Position numbers and translations under genes: made by a program | Notes under the pieces: generated by a model | What the model was told of the DNA's origin: nothing | What the model saw: the letters and a program-made list of their open reading frames with translations, nothing else | Database searches by the model: none | NCBI GenBank assembly: GCA_030549495.1 | Contig: JAUIRK010000007.1 | Span: 435,001-499,000, forward strand | Origin: Nectonema munidae | Lineage: Eukaryota; Nematomorpha; Nectonematoida; Nectonematidae | Direction of reading: 5' to 3' | Length of the DNA stretch: 64,000 bases | Part shown: positions 10,126-24,059 of the stretch, piece by piece | How the letters are laid out: each line of letters begins with the position of its first letter | Numbering within the stretch: the stretch's first letter is position 1

Positions 10126-12780
10126 CAGTTGAATCCATTTGAATCCTTTATTTCAAACGGGATTTTTGATTTATGTCATTTCATTATGATAAACTACTTT
10201 GTTTATTTTAATTTTTGTCTACAAAATTCTATATTTTGTTGTTTTTTTAGCTGAATCCACATTTTTAACCCTCCAATAGGCGCAATAGTAGTCGTAACCT
10301 GGTTTATCGCAATGTATCTAAGAAATACACATTTTTTAGAATTGTCTTACAGTAGTTTGATAAATCTATTTTATTTTAAATAAAACACGAAACAAAATAA
10401 AAGATTTATTTATGAAAATAAATTGGTAAAGTCAGAAAAGTTTTTGTACAAAAATTAACTTCAGCGTGTTCTAGACACAAATCCACATTACAAATCATCG
10501 ATGATTCTCTCAATCTTTTGTAATTGGTTTTGGTATATTTTTTAGAAGCTAAAAATATTATTCTCAATTAAAATTCTATTCTGTTAAAACTTTTTGCCCC
10601 CCTCTTCCTCTTAGAAAAATATTTGGGCCTTTCTCTGAAAATTTTTGTTCTTACTCCCTTGTTCAATTTTTCAATTTCGCGCTACGCTACTCATCCCGGT
10701 GATTTTTGGATTTTGAAGAAAAATTATGGACCCTTTAATAACAGTTTTTCATTTTTTATGGTTACTTTTCCTTTAACCTACCTTTACACTTGTTATATGT
10801 GTGTCTCAAGAAAAAAATTGACCCCCAGGCCGTTGTATAAATTTTTTTTTATCAATATTTCATATGCTTTTGACGTCATTATCGTGTAAACTTTTAATGT
10901 GGATTTTTTTGATTTATCAAAATAACGTTGAACTGATTATTTCTTCGAAATCTATCGATATTTCACTTATCGTTACATTTCCATTCATTGAAAAGTAGTT
11001 TTTACACTTGGGCGAGAACTTTTCAAATCCTTTCATATCGGAGCAAGACTTTTTAGTTTTTCTTCTTGTAGTAGGCGTAATCAAAGCGTAAAGAGCTTAA
11101 ATATTTTTAAGTTCATGAGTAATCTATATTTTTCAATTCCATTTCTAATTAACACCCGAGTTATCATCAAGGTTTTGTCTTTTGCTATGTAAAGTACAAG
11201 TTTAATACAAAGCTGTTTCGAATTAACGTTAAGGAAGGGGAAAACTCGTTTTATTACAACACAGTCGACGATTTCACGATGGTCATGATTGGCGTTGATT
11301 CACTCTTGATGGTGTAACCAGAGAGATAACTTTGGTGCTGGATCACTCTTAATAGTGTAACTAAGAGATGCAGAACTGAAGGTCAGAAATCTTCTATAAA
11401 ATGGGTGCTCGTAAAAAATATGTGTGTTATACATGTACAATGTTTGTGCAACACGTTAATTTTTTGCTAAGCTACGTTTACACTATATTCGTAGCCTTGA
11501 TATATGCATACAGTGTGTGGTGCTTGACCAATTAAAGAGAGATTAGTGGTGCAATATATAATTATATATTTATTGATAATATAGATATGGTGAATATATC
11601 TATATAACATTTTAATGTTACAAAAGCTACAAAAAATAAAATAATAAAATTTATTATTTTTCACGTCAAATTAAGAATTCCAACTTTCCATTCAATTTTG
11701 ATAAAAATTTTCTTTAGATAATGCACCCTATTACTAGTTTTTAGGTTTTTATTTATTTATTAATTTATGATATCCGAACTATGGTTATGTATAATAAGAT
11801 GTGAATTACACTTTTTCAAAATTGGACTCGTAAATTTCTCTCAGAATTCAACCCACATCCCGTTTGAAACAAAGAAGTCAAACCAACTTAAAATATGAAT
11901 TCTGGTAAAAAAAACAAAATATAGAATTTTTTACACAAAAATTAAAATAAACATGTTTTTTATTATTATCAATACTTAAGGTCAAAAAATTCGCAAAAAT
12001 GTGGAGGCAAGTTGATTCAACTAAAAAGTCATGCTCTAGATTTTATATTTAATCTAAGTGCAGTAAATCTAGTTGATGTGGTGAGTTTAGGAATTACATA
12101 TATCAAGTAAGTTCTAAAATTATTTTTCATGGGTCATGAAATAAATAAAAAAATATTTTTTATGATACATAATTCTAAGACCTATATTTGTGAAATTCAA
12201 TCCAAAGAACAAAATTTAAAACAATTTATATTATCACCAGTATACTTATATTAGTTTGGGCAACAATACTGAAGTTTAAATTCAAAAAGATAAATCAAAA
12301 AATCCCAAGTGAAAGATTAGTATGAACAAAATCAATATGGTGAAAACAGAAGCAATGTAGGTGAGACTTTGCGAATTCACAGTTCATAAAAGGTTAAAAT
12401 TATCACAATTTATCTTTAACTAGTTTTAATATACCTTTGCTATTATTACATTCCGAGTGATCAAAAATTGTGAAGATCAACTTTTTGCAAGGTACAAATA
12501 TATAACCTCTATATTTTTCAGAAACGTCCTTTTAGGCAGCCTCATCATAGCAAGAATCATTATAAGTTTTAAATTCTTTTGCAGCTAATTCATCGAGTTG
12601 TATTTTTCAACTTTGAGATTATTACAAATTCTTTATTTTAGTAAGTTTGATCTATTACTGGAAGGAGTATCAATTTTATAATTTCCTTTTTATACTTAAA
12701 AGTAACATCTATTTCCAATATACTCTTTCGGTAGATGCCTTTTCAATTCTAACCATTTTATGGTTACTTCTTCTTCTTCT
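10126..12780. other. Unannotated AT-rich stretch
   Basis: Apart from the short direct repeat at 11295-11369, nothing is supported. The small frames at 10623 and 11467 lack domains and are not called. Confidence 0.4.
11295..11369. repeat. Imperfect 43-bp-period direct repeat
   Basis: Units at 11295-11327 and 11338-11369 share GAT/CACTCTT.AT.GTGTAAC..AGAGA. Two copies only; function unknown. Confidence 0.5.
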
Positions 12781-12789
12781 TCTTTCCAT

Positions 12790-13285
12790 TTATTTTTCGA
12801 AGGTGATTTAGAAGGTGATAATTATAGGTTGATTTTTGATAGTATTGTTTATTCAATTTTTTTTTCATGTTTCTTTATCTTTAGCCTTTTCAATATTAAT
12901 ATTGTACTTCTTCAAATCTCATTCAGCCACATAATTCCATGTGATGCTTGGCCTCCTACGTTCAGTGTTTCCTTCAACTTGAAGGTACATCACTTTCTTT
13001 ACCCATTCTTCTTCATTCTTCCTTTCCAAGTGAACCTTCCATCTTAGTCGATTCCTAACACATAACCATTTGCAAGTTTTCAACATCTAATCTTCTTCTG
13101 ATTTCACTTGTATGACGATTACCAACAATAACTCTAAGCATTCTATTTTCACAGTTTACTAGTCTGTTTTCATCAAATTTGTTTAAAAGCCGGGGTTTCA
13201 CTTGCATACAACAATACCGGTCTAACAAATGCTTTATAAATTCTTCCTTTTAACTTTTCTGGTATATCATTTGTTTTAAGATTCC
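12790..13285 (-). pseudogene. LINE reverse-transcriptase C-terminal fragment
   Basis: The minus strand encodes, with several breaks, KTNDIPEKLKGRIYKAFVRP followed by VLLYASETPAF, then NRLVNCENRMLRVIVGNRH and a far-diverged G.....RRRPSITW tail. This order (VRPVLLYG.ETW, E.RMLR, GRPR..W) is the known C-terminal end of a LINE family common in invertebrates. The upstream part is cut off at about 13285, exactly where the 3' tail of the next LINE begins. A (TTC) run at 12768-12787 sits at the downstream side. Confidence 0.6.
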
Positions 13286-13289
13286 ACAC

Positions 13290-14893
13290 AGCTCATTGAA
13301 GAAGAAAAAGAAGAAAAAAGAATTTATTTGCATACACTACATTAATTAATCAGAGCAAATATAATGTTTTGTTGAGGGAATAGACAGAATTACTCAATTA
13401 TTTTTCACTTATATTACAAAAATAATACTTGTAGTGTAGCATAGTTCACACAAAGACTATACTCAAAGCCGCTTTTGTGTGTAACCGTTAATGTCAAGTT
13501 TTAACATTTTAAACATACTCAACAATTATATAATTATGTATTTACTTGCAAGTTAATAACATTTATAGTAATATACATATGTTATGTATATAATAGACTA
13601 TATAGAGAGAGAGAAGCACAGAGATTTATTACTTTATGGAAATATATCTGTATATTATAAAGCAGATTAACGCAAAGAGAAGATTAAAATCTCTCTGTGA
13701 AACTGTTTAGATGCGACTTTTGAAGATGATCTTCTATCGATAAACTTTTCTTTCATTTAATTTTTATGATAAATAAATATTTAATATCTGTGAACCTTCT
13801 TCATGCATAAAAAAATAATTTACATGAAAAATTAAGTGTTTAAAATATATTTAATCTATAGTGTGATATAACAAAACTATTTCTTCGGGAAGAAAAACAG
13901 TTTTTTATAGTACAGGGGATATCATATGATTTGTTCAATAAAATTTTATTTTATACCCTATTTCTTGCTTACATTTATTTGATTTAGACCTAGGAATGAA
14001 AAGATTTAATTTTGTTCTTGCATCAAATTTGCATAATTATATTTACATAATTTATCTAAAATAAACCATGAATAATGTCATAATAAAAATTCAGAATTTT
14101 ATATTTATACATGTCCTGTATTTTAAGACAATTTAACAAAATTTACTGACAGTGTGTTCATTATATTTCAAATTTAATGTACTTCTCAATAACTTCCTTT
14201 GAATAATCAATATTCTATCAAGATTCCTATGTTCCCAGTTCACCAAGGAATAATTTGTTACTGGTAAAACTAATGATTTATATGCGATAGTTGACTTTTA
14301 CTGGAAGATAGTTTCAACTTTTAAATTTTGAAAGCAAGTAGCTTAATTTATTACACGCAGAATCAACTTGGACGTTCTAAAAATTTATTATCAATAAAAG
14401 CACCAGAAAAATTGATCTTGGTAAGCAATTCGAGATCATAAATATCAATTATGACATTGGGAAGAAATAAGTTTGTATTTTGAGAAAATAGCATCGCTTT
14501 TGATTTGTTATAATTTAAGAATAACTGGTTATCTGTGAAGGTTCTGCTTAATATTGATAATAATTTGTTATTCGTGTCTTCACAATTCAAAGGATTCTTT
14601 ACTTTAAATATAAGTGCAATGTCGTCTGCAAAAGCTAGGGCTTTACAAATATTCTTGTTTAAATTATCGAGTATATCATTTATGTATATGATAAATAGTA
14701 GAGGTCCTAATGAAGAGCCTTGAGGTACTCCTGCAGATGTGCAATCATTTGAGAAACTACCTTTTACAAATATTGAAAATTTCCTATATTTCAAAAAAGA
14801 TTCAATTAATCTTAAAAAGAAGGTTGTTCAAATTTATAGCAGTTAAGTTAATTCAATAAGGAGTCATGATTAATACAGTCAAAAGCTGCTTAA
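13290..14893 (-). mobile_element. Truncated Jockey/CR1-like LINE with (TTC)n tail
   Basis: The minus strand encodes reverse transcriptase from about 14893 down to 14120: KAAFDCINHDSLL, then FVKGSFSNDCTSAGVPQGSS, LGPLLFIIYINDI, AFADDIALI (catalytic Asp pair present) and, after frame changes, LVLPVTNYSLVNWE. The frame 14363-14794 is open for 143 residues. Endonuclease and ORF1 are missing, so it is 5'-truncated. The plus strand at 13297-13325 reads as GAAGAAG-rich, i.e. on the element strand AATAAATTC followed by TTC repeats, the same terminal signature as the LINE at 56700-60906. The 5' break is at the head of a SINE. Confidence 0.65.
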
Positions 14894-14894
14894 G

Positions 14895-15085
14895 GGGGCG
14901 TGAGTAAGGTTGGTTAGGTACTGGGTTTCGATAACTCAAAGTCTTGGGTTCGATCCCGGATCAATCCTACTTTCAACAGTTAGGTGCTTGTACGACATGC
15001 CTTTTAGTGATGTAATGCCAGCATATGCCCGCTATTTATCGGAAATAATTGTCGTTCCCGGTAAAATACACTTTTTTATAATAGG
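14895..15085 (+). mobile_element. tRNA-headed SINE, copy 1
   Basis: The head contains a box-A-like GTAAGGTTGGTTAGGTACTGG stretch (about 14901-14921) and a near-perfect B box GGGTTCGATCCCGG (about 14946-14959), the internal RNA polymerase III promoter of tRNA-derived SINEs. A related head lies at 52809-52963. The copy abuts a Merlin fragment at about 15086. Confidence 0.65.
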
Positions 15086-15276
15086 TAGAGAGTCTCAGCG
15101 GATCTATCGGGAACAGCGTACATGAAGCATGAACCCGTTTCTCAGCATATTCCACCAAATGCCCATTGCTGGCGATAAATTCTGCTCACACTGGTAAATA
15201 AAACGGTAAATAAATAACTATAAAAGGCAGGCGAAATGGTGATTACTTTATGTGGCCGTCGAAACGAAAAGACCCC
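15086..15276 (-). mobile_element. Merlin 5' end fragment
   Basis: The first 95 bases are the reverse complement of a Merlin transposase segment also present at about 62090-62185. They join, after an internal deletion, to a terminal region GCGAAATGGTGATTACTTTA near 15232 that ends CGAAACGAAAAGACCC (about 15260-15275). The same terminal sequence, reverse-complemented, starts the Merlin copy at 61687. The catalytic part is otherwise gone. Confidence 0.7.
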
Positions 15277-15984
15277 CAGTTTTAACTAATAAGTTAGAGT
15301 ACATATTCACTCCACACAGAAATCAACTTAGTCCAGAAATCAGAGAAAAACTAATCTTTGTAAATTTCAACTTGAAATATTTTAATTTTAACTAATTAAT
15401 TAATAAATATTGTAATGAAGTATTCACTGCACAACAAATTTCAGGGTTTTAAAAAACATAGCTCTCTTGTGCGTTTCATTATCAAGTTCAGTGTGCTGAA
15501 TTTAAATTTGATAACAAAAATGATATATCACTTCACATTTTTTTGTAAATAGCTAATTTAATAATTACGCAATATATGCTAATACAGAGCCGGCCTTCGG
15601 CCACTTTAACCTATGCGGCCGCAGTGGGATTTTTCATTTTGATGATATATTGCATGATTTCGCTAAATGCAAGGTCCGCAAAGTAAAGTTACTTTGATCG
15701 TCATTTTGTGTTAATGAAAAAGTAATAAAACAAATCCCTTTTCTTTTTTTCAAAATCTTATTTCTCACTTTTAATCTTTTTCCTACCCACACTGGGCCCC
15801 GCGCAATCCATTTTGCATAGGGCCCCGCGAACCTGTGCTAATATATCATAAATGTACTACTATACTAAGATTAGATAGTTAATTGTATTTATTTCAAAAA
15901 TATATATTGATTCAACATGTTTTTAGCGTTATACAATGTATACCTTCATTCTTGTATTTGCTTTTTCTTTTATAAGATGTTTCA
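15277..15984. other. Unannotated stretch
   Basis: No exon found. A slightly G+C-rich patch (15590-15625 and 15785-15835, with GGGCCCCGCG-like sequence) may be an unidentified repeat. Confidence 0.35.
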
Positions 15985-17265
15985 GGTGCGTCACGTTTAA
16001 GTTTCCAGCAGAAGTCAGCAAGTATAGCAGGGCTCTACTTCCCCTTGTACCTACTTTCCATTAAAGCTATATCTTATTGCAACCTCTCTCCATGCTCATC
16101 ACTCACATCTGCTGCATTCTCCGGGAAGAAGGACAGGTGAGAATGAAGAAAATGTATTTTCAGTGACATATTGCATCCGAGGTCTTTGTAGCTCTTGATT
16201 AGTCTTTCTACTTTGATTTCTCGTAGTGTCTCTTGGTATTTTCCAAGAAATCCTTTGCATACATCTTTGAACGCTTGCCAGTCGGCTAGCTCAGTTTCAT
16301 CCATTCTAGTCTCAAAGTCCTTATCATTTATAAGCTTGCAAATCTGAGGACCTATAAAAACACCTTCTTATCTTAACATCACTAAAGATCCTTTTGAAAT
16401 ACTGGAAACAGGTTGCGGTGCTTTAGTAAATTGTAAAAGCCAGGTTTTCATAGGTTTCTCTCAAAATGATCGAGTGAGCAACTGTAATTGAAGGCATAGT
16501 GTTTGCAATGTGCAACAAAACTGCTTTTATGCTGTAAAGCGATTTATCTATAAATAACCTCCACTCACCCTGTTCATGTGACATCTCAAGGACACCGAAT
16601 AGGACTTTGATCTCATTACAGTAAGTCAAGTTGTTTTCTAAAATGAAGAACTTCTCTAGATCTGCAGAACGCTTTCTATACACACTAATTCGAACATCTT
16701 CATCCAACATGTGCCATTGTCGTAAACGTGAAGCTAAAAATTCACTCGGATGCTTAATAAGGGTTAGATCACTAACAAGATCATTGAGTTCAAGTTAGGT
16801 GATGAGATATGGTTTCTTATCAGATTCAAGCTGTGTCGTATACGTTGTACCATGAAATTCTGAATCTTCTGAGTTGCTGTTCTCATCGCTTGGTAGTTCA
16901 GAGGGCGGCTGTGGTACAGGAATATCACTTGAATGTAGAACTGGGCGAATAGCAGATGGAAGATCTGGATATACAATAGATTTTTTGCCTTTTCTATTAC
17001 AACCTGGAGGAAAAAAATAAAATTAAAAAGTTGATACCACTTTACATGAAAAATACCTTTAATATCCGTTAAGCAGAAATAGCAATCTGTTGAATGGTCT
17101 TTAGGCTCCCTCCAGACCATTGGTACACCAAACATGAGTCCAGTCCCTTTGCCTTTTACCCAGGCAGAAAGAGAACTTGTACACCTGACACAGCATATGT
17201 GAGGTGTCCAACTCTTGTCCTGGTCACCCACTCTACATCCAAAGTACAACTCATAAAGTTTCTAA
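15985..17265 (-). pseudogene. Broken copy of a multi-copy arthropod ORF family
   Basis: The minus strand gives, in order: a cysteine-bearing start (YFGCRVGDQDKSWTPHICC), VPMVWREPKDHSTDCYFCL, a spacer, then LFGVLEMSHEQGEWRLFIDK, TVAHSIILRETYENLAF and, near the end, DLGCNMSLKIHFLHSHLSFF with PENAADVSDEHGERLQ. I recall this order from many unnamed repeated genes in arthropods and cnidarians; the class of element is not known to me. A 53-bp intron (17004-17056, minus) with GT...AG borders joins CFLTDIKG-like sequence to CNRKGKK. The copy is broken and lacks a central block of the protein. An acceptor near 17265 suggests a further upstream exon, not found. Confidence 0.5.
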
Positions 17266-20200
17266 ACACGTTTAGTCAAGTGCCATTTGCATCGCTGTAA
17301 CTAAACAACATATATAACAAAATTTCTCTACCGAATTCTTGCATTCTCTCAGTATTTTAAATATTTCTACTTCTACAAAAACACTTAGTAATCTGAAAAA
17401 TTAAAATAACGGTAAAAGCAACAAACAAAACGAACAAAAATATAAAAATGAAAATGCATTTATAGTAAGCAAAAAACTTCCATACCGTTTGAATGCTTTG
17501 CTTTTTACGAAAAACTGGAGGGTCTCAGAAAAAAACAAGTTCCATATTCGTGATCTACGCAAAAATACTCTTAGAAAATGATAGTTACTTTTCCGTTTTT
17601 TTCATTATTAGACAGTGAATTAGTTATTTTTTTATTATCGTTAACAAACTTTTTAGCCTTAACTATTCTACTTTTTCAAATTCATACCCTGTTTCGGATT
17701 TTTAAGGGTAAGTTAGTTATATGTAAGAATTTTCAAAAATACAATTAGAATCGGCATCGATAATTCCAAAACATAAGAATCGGCAAAAATTTTGGAGGCG
17801 GTATATCCCGATAGGACACATTCACTAGCACTCAACTCACGTCTTGAATGCCAAAAGATGATAATGAACAATTTAAATTATTATTATTGATCAATGATTT
17901 CATGTATAAACAGTTAAAATTAAACTGCTTTAAAATTCGTTTGAACGATATTAATCATTATGCACTCTATTTTACAGTATTTACCTTTCAAATTTAAATA
18001 ATAAATGAATCATTGAATAGCGTCATTATACACCAATTACAGAGATCCGATCTATTTTATAAAATCCTTCACATCCAATTTTATATTATATTCAAGGCTA
18101 AGGCATCTTTTCACAGTTACTCTGTTCTGTAATAAAAAGGGATTATATACAGATATGTGTGATTGTTTAGCAAAAACTCAAATCGAAACACGGTTGGATA
18201 TTAAGTCACTTAGATTATTATCAGGAATACAAGAAAAACATAAGAGCAACACTCGTAAGATATACTATAAACACCTCTAACAAGACATCATAATTAAAGC
18301 TCTTTGATTGGATAACGAATTTGAAATCATGCTTCGTTATTGGTTGACTTAAATCGTCTGCGTCATAAATGCACTCCCTATCGAGGTGTATTCATCATGC
18401 ACAATATCAGTGTTATGCATATTCGCTTCATCTTTATTCACTCATTTTTATTATATGAGCTTGCTTCTCCTTTGTTGTCATCTCTCGTCTTCATTTTGCT
18501 CTCTGCTACAAAGAAATATTTACTACTCTTCTAAGCTCATATTTAATTTTTCTGCAGTGAAATCTTTCAGTTTTTGATCTCATTGCGTAATGAAAATTTT
18601 CAACACTGTGCTGCTATCCTGTTTCCTTTATTAAAAAATCTAATTATTATGTTCTCTTTAATTAGTCACATATATTTCGTCTTTGTGTGGTTATTATGTA
18701 AGTTTTTTAAGTTGTTTATACTACAATATACTTTGATAAGTGAACTAAATTATATTATGCTATACATCTTGTGATATTCTAGTTGAGCATGGTACCTAGA
18801 ACAGAGTTTTACAGTCCACGAAACAGGAATATCAAATAAATATCATTCTCATATTAATGCCAAATTAATCTTGAAATAAATTCATTTATTTTCTTGGAAC
18901 CACATTCAAAGGTCTATCCAAAATGTTTTCTTACACGTCTCTACATAAACGTCTGAAATATATCATTTATTCCATACAAAATTAATCATTAAGAAATAGA
19001 AGAAAGCAAAAAGAAATTTTTATATTAAAAAGAGATAATCAATCATATTTGGATCCAGATATTTTCAACCCCCCCTCCCCTCCTCCCTCACTCATTTCTT
19101 TAATTATTAATTGAAAAACTATTATTTTATATTATAAAAGAAAAAAGAGGAAAAATTTCTATTATAATATAAAATATCTTTATTTATATTTGTTGAGTTT
19201 TAAACCTTGTTAATTATCAATTAATCATATTTATCTGGTTGTCTAAATTTTATGATTCATCTTTAATTTTGAAGCGGGTAATTAGGATGATAAACTTGAG
19301 GAGAGTTTTTGACATTCAATACATATTTGAAAATCCTTTAATTAAAGTTTTTTTAACAAATTTTACAAAATATTTAGTCTGCATGTCATTCATATATTCC
19401 AGAAAATGCAAATGAGATTAAGTAATTTGATATAAAAATTTCTTAACATCAAAAAATCTGCTTCAGTTAAAACTAATGATTTAACTTCTTAAATCTACTT
19501 CGGGTTTTCCGAACTAAGCAAGGGGGAATGTGGTTCGTTGAAGAGTGATTTAAGGGGGGAGGGGTGAAAAGGCCTTTCGTTCCACCTTATGACTACACTT
19601 TCCATATTAACTTTACTATAACTTACGGTTGAGTTTCAGACACAAATTTTTTTAAAATAAATTTTAAAAATTCATAAAATAAAAAAGACCTATCATAAGA
19701 ACTCCTATTCATCATAAGAAAAATTAAATTTGTAATTTTTGCTAAAAAATAAGGGCAGAATTTTCCATAAAATTATTAAAACTCTTATGAAAAATCAATA
19801 AAAAACAAATAAATATATCATTCCACTAAATATTTTGGATAGACAACTTATTAATCTTCAATTAATGCATTTCAGTCATCTAATGGATAATTATCCAAAA
19901 TCGGAATTGTTCTGCAAGCTTTTTTCGATATATTTGGATATCTTACATGCCTTATGTAAAAACAAATTAAATATAATTTGTTTTCAGTATCTTGAAGGTA
20001 AAAAGTCAAGCTGCATTATTAAATGTTTCCAAAATTCGGAGATATATTTCGATATGGTGCAAAAATTTACAAGCAAATTAAAGGTTCTTATTCGTTGCCC
20101 CCAAACACCTCCCTTAGGCCTTAATTCATACCATCAAACTAAATCTGAGCTTAAAAATTTTAGCATTTAAAATTAGAAGTGAATTTTAAGGGTGTGATTT

Positions 20201-22689
20201 TGGAAATATAACTTCAGTCATAAATAATTTCCTACTCAAGAGACAGAGGTGTAGTATAGAACAAGCGCATAGAGCTAATAAACAAAAAAGGAAGAAGCAA
20301 AAAAAGTTAGAATAACAAATTGACAAATGCTGTGCGGGTTTGTATGCATTATCCTGTACAGTGAGTGAGTGAGGCAATATATACTCTTCGTGTATATAAG
20401 TAAGTCTGTTTGCTTAAACTTTAGGCACACACGCTCTCCACCACCATTGGATTGCATTATTACTATGACGACTTCATACGAACAACACGTCTTTATTTAT
20501 TCATTTCATTTAATTGATTACAGTTATAATACACTGTATTTCAAAGTTTTTTCTTTCATACCAGCACAAAATGATGAATTGCTTTTACAAAAGCTGTCGT
20601 CTATTGCTATCTTTGGTTAATAACTACTCTGTTTATGCGCCATTTTATTTTATTATATATAATATATTTAGATTACGCGTAAAAAATCATTCGTCTTTCT
20701 TTCATATGGGTTTATTTGCTTTTCATATGACACCTTACCACACGTGTTCCTGGATGTTTTATTACTTCCTCCTCTTGACCTGTTCATTCAAGTCATCATT
20801 GTTGTGTTATAATCAACTGAATACCATTTTTTGGTTTATTTTCATAACTGTCAATAATCTCGCCTCATAAATTGCAAAAATAAGTACTTTTCTAAAAACA
20901 GTCATCCGTAGGTTTTTCCTTACTTAAAAATATGAATAAAAGAATTCGTATGTATTCATTCTTCAAGTGCACACCTTTAGCATTCCATGAGATCCCATAA
21001 CAGTTTGGTATCATTTAACTTATTAGTATTCTGAATCTGTCATACGCAATAATATGAGCTTCTAATATGAAATAGAAGTTTTCTATATCCTTATTTGCAT
21101 ATTATTTTATTTACCTTTGCATGTAGCAAGAGAGTATAGAGCATTTTCTTTATCATGACTATGCTCACTCTTTACTACCATACCATTAATGACTGAATTC
21201 CTGCTCTTTTTGAGCAACTTCCTTCTTGTTAACTTGCATTATTTGGCATTGTCCTTAAGGAAGGCTCTCTTTCAAGATTGCTGCTTTATCGATATTGTTA
21301 TCTCTTTTCATTGGCTTTTCACGTTTTCTAGGCTGCTTTTACTCGTTGTATGCATATTCTGACTACACCTAATTATATTTATTTATATGTTGTGTTCATG
21401 GTAGTAATTGAATTAAGCAGAAATGGTTGCGCACAAATTATTCTATCTTACTTGGCAAAATCATGAAGTGTTGAGTGCAATTACATGCAAATTTGTTACA
21501 AAATCTTTACATATTCTTGTATATGTGGCTAAGATGAATTAATGAAGATATTGTTCAATTTATTACTTTTTCATCTCTTTTTATATACTTTTTACAATAC
21601 GTATAAACTACTTATACAAAGTACTAGTAATCAATATATGTAATTTAATAAAGATATGTATTAATTTGTATTTTGTCATTATTAAGCGTAAAATCTCAGA
21701 GAAGGTTGAAAATATATAAATTGTTATGAAAAGTGTAATCAAATCAGAAGTTACAAATAGAATACAATATACTCTTTCTATTATAATAACATCTAATAAA
21801 AGATATATAAATAACAATAACTCTGTTTTGTCGTGTTGCACATGATTAGATAGGGATGTACTGAATCCAAAATTATAGAAATATACTATAGGTTTTATTA
21901 TTGCTTTAAAACGGGAAATATAACATTAATAATATTTTTAGTAGTTAAAAATAGTGGTGGGACTATTAATCTCGATAATTTCTTGGTATTTTGAAAATGA
22001 GGGGATTTCAAATGCAGATTAATGGCACATCACTTAGAAGTAGTATCTCGAATGTTCCAATATGCACTGCAGCAACTGCAGTTATTATCAGCAATGATTA
22101 ATATTTTCAACCGTAGTATTGCTTCGTATGTTGTTTTATGTCATAAGTAAATATTGCAACTCTTCAATGTTTATCTATTAATATAATAGTTTTTTTTCAA
22201 TTAACTAATAAATGGTGTTTACTTAATAAGTCATTTAATGATTCAAAGCTTAAAGTCAAAAGTAGATAGATAGTCTAGTCAAAGTGATTGATAACTCGTT
22301 TTGAATCTCTTTGTGTTTATTCTTTTTCAAATACCTGCATTATACACGTGTATTTTTGGAAAGTGCATTTTGTTTTGTATTATCCCATCAAAAAAGTTAA
22401 TCATAGCACTATTATTTTATTTTTCCAATGAGAACCATTAGATCGTCTAAATCAGAGGTGGGGAAGCCAAATTGAGCTCGCGAGCGTTTTTATAGCGTCC
22501 CCGTATCGAGCAAATTATCTCCTATAAAAATGTATTATCCCATAGTTAGAAAAAGTCATATTAATTTATTTTTAATAAAGGTAAATAAAGTTTAACCTTT
22601 CGAGGAGCACAATTTTTAAGACTAATTGTATTCTTTTTTCAAGGGAATTTTATTTTATTCCGTGATTTTCATTTCATGGTTCACCCATA
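17266..22689. other. Long unannotated AT-rich stretch
   Basis: No supported exon or element. A pyrimidine-rich tract lies at 19068-19096. The many small frames (for example 18340-18774, 19835-20170 and 20369-20870) have no recognisable domain and many begin at non-ATG codons. A CAGAGGTGGGGAAG sequence at 22454 looks like the start of a hAT-type repeat, but no matching end was found. Confidence 0.4.
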
Positions 22690-22880
22690 TCACACTGGTC
22701 CTCAAATGGAACCCTTTCAAGCACAATGAGAACCCTTTTGGGAAAAATGAGCCACCAGTGTCCCATAAAATAAAAATCGTCTGCAGTTATATAAAAATTC
22801 ATTGAAAACGAAAGCAGACAAATAATTTTAGAAAACCTATGCCTGAACGGTCCAATTATTACATGCATCATGGTTAACCC
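22690..22880. repeat. Dispersed repeat, copy 1 of 2
   Basis: Shares GTCCCATAA, TTATATAAAAATT, ATTGAAAA, ACAGAC/GCAGAC and ATTTTAGAAAAC.TATGCCT with 53870-53990 in the same order and orientation, with indels. Type unknown. Confidence 0.5.
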
Positions 22881-23756
22881 CATTCCACCTAATTTTCTAT
22901 ATTTTTTTAAATATTGAATGTTAATAAGTCGCTATTTGTCTATATTTTAAAGATATATATGAATTTGTTCATGTTTTAAATGTAATGATAAACTCAGTTA
23001 TATTATGGAAAGAAGTGTGTTACAATTAAGCTTTGTAAAATTTTGTTCCACATAAACACATATTTTAAGTTTTTATTCACAGTGTATTTAAGAACACAGT
23101 TACAAAAGTATGAATGAAAAGGACATTTATAAAAATGAGAATAGGTAAAAAAAAATACGGCCACAGCTCTCGGGCAGGTAGGTGAGCACTTCTAAGCACG
23201 CTCCTCATATCAAATTTACGCCCTAACTATTTTAATTAAGATAGCATTTCAATAAACAGTATTGCTAAAAACTCGTAAGGTTTATTTATTGAAATCTTAT
23301 GTAGGGTGTAATACAAGAGTAAAATATTCTAACGTTATTACTGATAAGAGAGATTCAAATTTATCAGTGTGCTGTAGACTAAAATGCGTTTAAAGTTACT
23401 TAGCACTTCTTTGTTGGAAAAAGCAGCATTCAACGTACACACCCATGCACGTCTCGTGTCAAAGTCAATAGAAAGTGCTCTACATAGATAGGGGAATAAA
23501 GCGAGTTGCAAAAGGTCTCAAATTACTTTTACTAGCGTTTCATAACCCCAATATCTAATAATCGTATCTCGAGAGTGCTTCACTTGCAGAGTGCACCTTG
23601 ACAAAAAGATAACAGTGTGTGTGTGCCGCCTAGGCTAGGGAATATACACACATTCACGAGAATGAAAACGACAAATCAACCTATACCTGAGCTTCTCTTA
23701 TGCCCTTTTTTTTAAATGCAAGAACACATGTCCTTATCCCTTGAGATTCGGCTTAA

Positions 23757-23887
23757 CCCATTTAAGGCCAAGCAAAGCAGACGATATCTAAAAAAAACGC
23801 AGACGATTTATATTCAAAGTCATTGAAAAAAGCAGTCGAAGATGAAATTACTTATGTTCCAAAATAGGAACATTGGTCGTAAATGAG
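23757..23887 (+). mobile_element. TTAA-flanked piggyBac-type MITE, copy 1
   Basis: A 131-bp non-coding unit flanked by TTAA (23753-23756 and 23888-23891). Ends read CCCATTTAAGGCC and, inverted, CTCATTTACGACC (10 of 13). The interior holds two GCAGACGAT motifs and AAAGTCATTGAAAAAAGCAG, shared with the copy at 32726-32836. Confidence 0.7.
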
Positions 23888-24059
23888 TTAAGTTAAAAAT
23901 AGAGGAAGAGCGTTAATTTTGAAAAAAACCTATCCTAAAGCGGTAAACCATATTCTGAAAATAAATTAAATAATTTATATATCAATTGTAGAGCGGTCGA
24001 AATTTTACAATTGATCGGATATTAGAAGAGGTGTGTGTATATATGTCATCGCTGTAGAC

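Noticed and set aside
11281-11400. Possible long terminal repeat
   Set aside because: Only a short direct repeat and a TATAAAA-like word; no partner copy, primer site or coding region.
14895-14965. tRNA gene at the SINE head
   Set aside because: B box is good but arms do not pair and the same head recurs at 52809 with a SINE body.
18340-20870. Cluster of small frames as host exons or a signal-peptide exon
   Set aside because: Many lack ATG starts, none shows a domain, and no donor gives the phase needed by exon 1.
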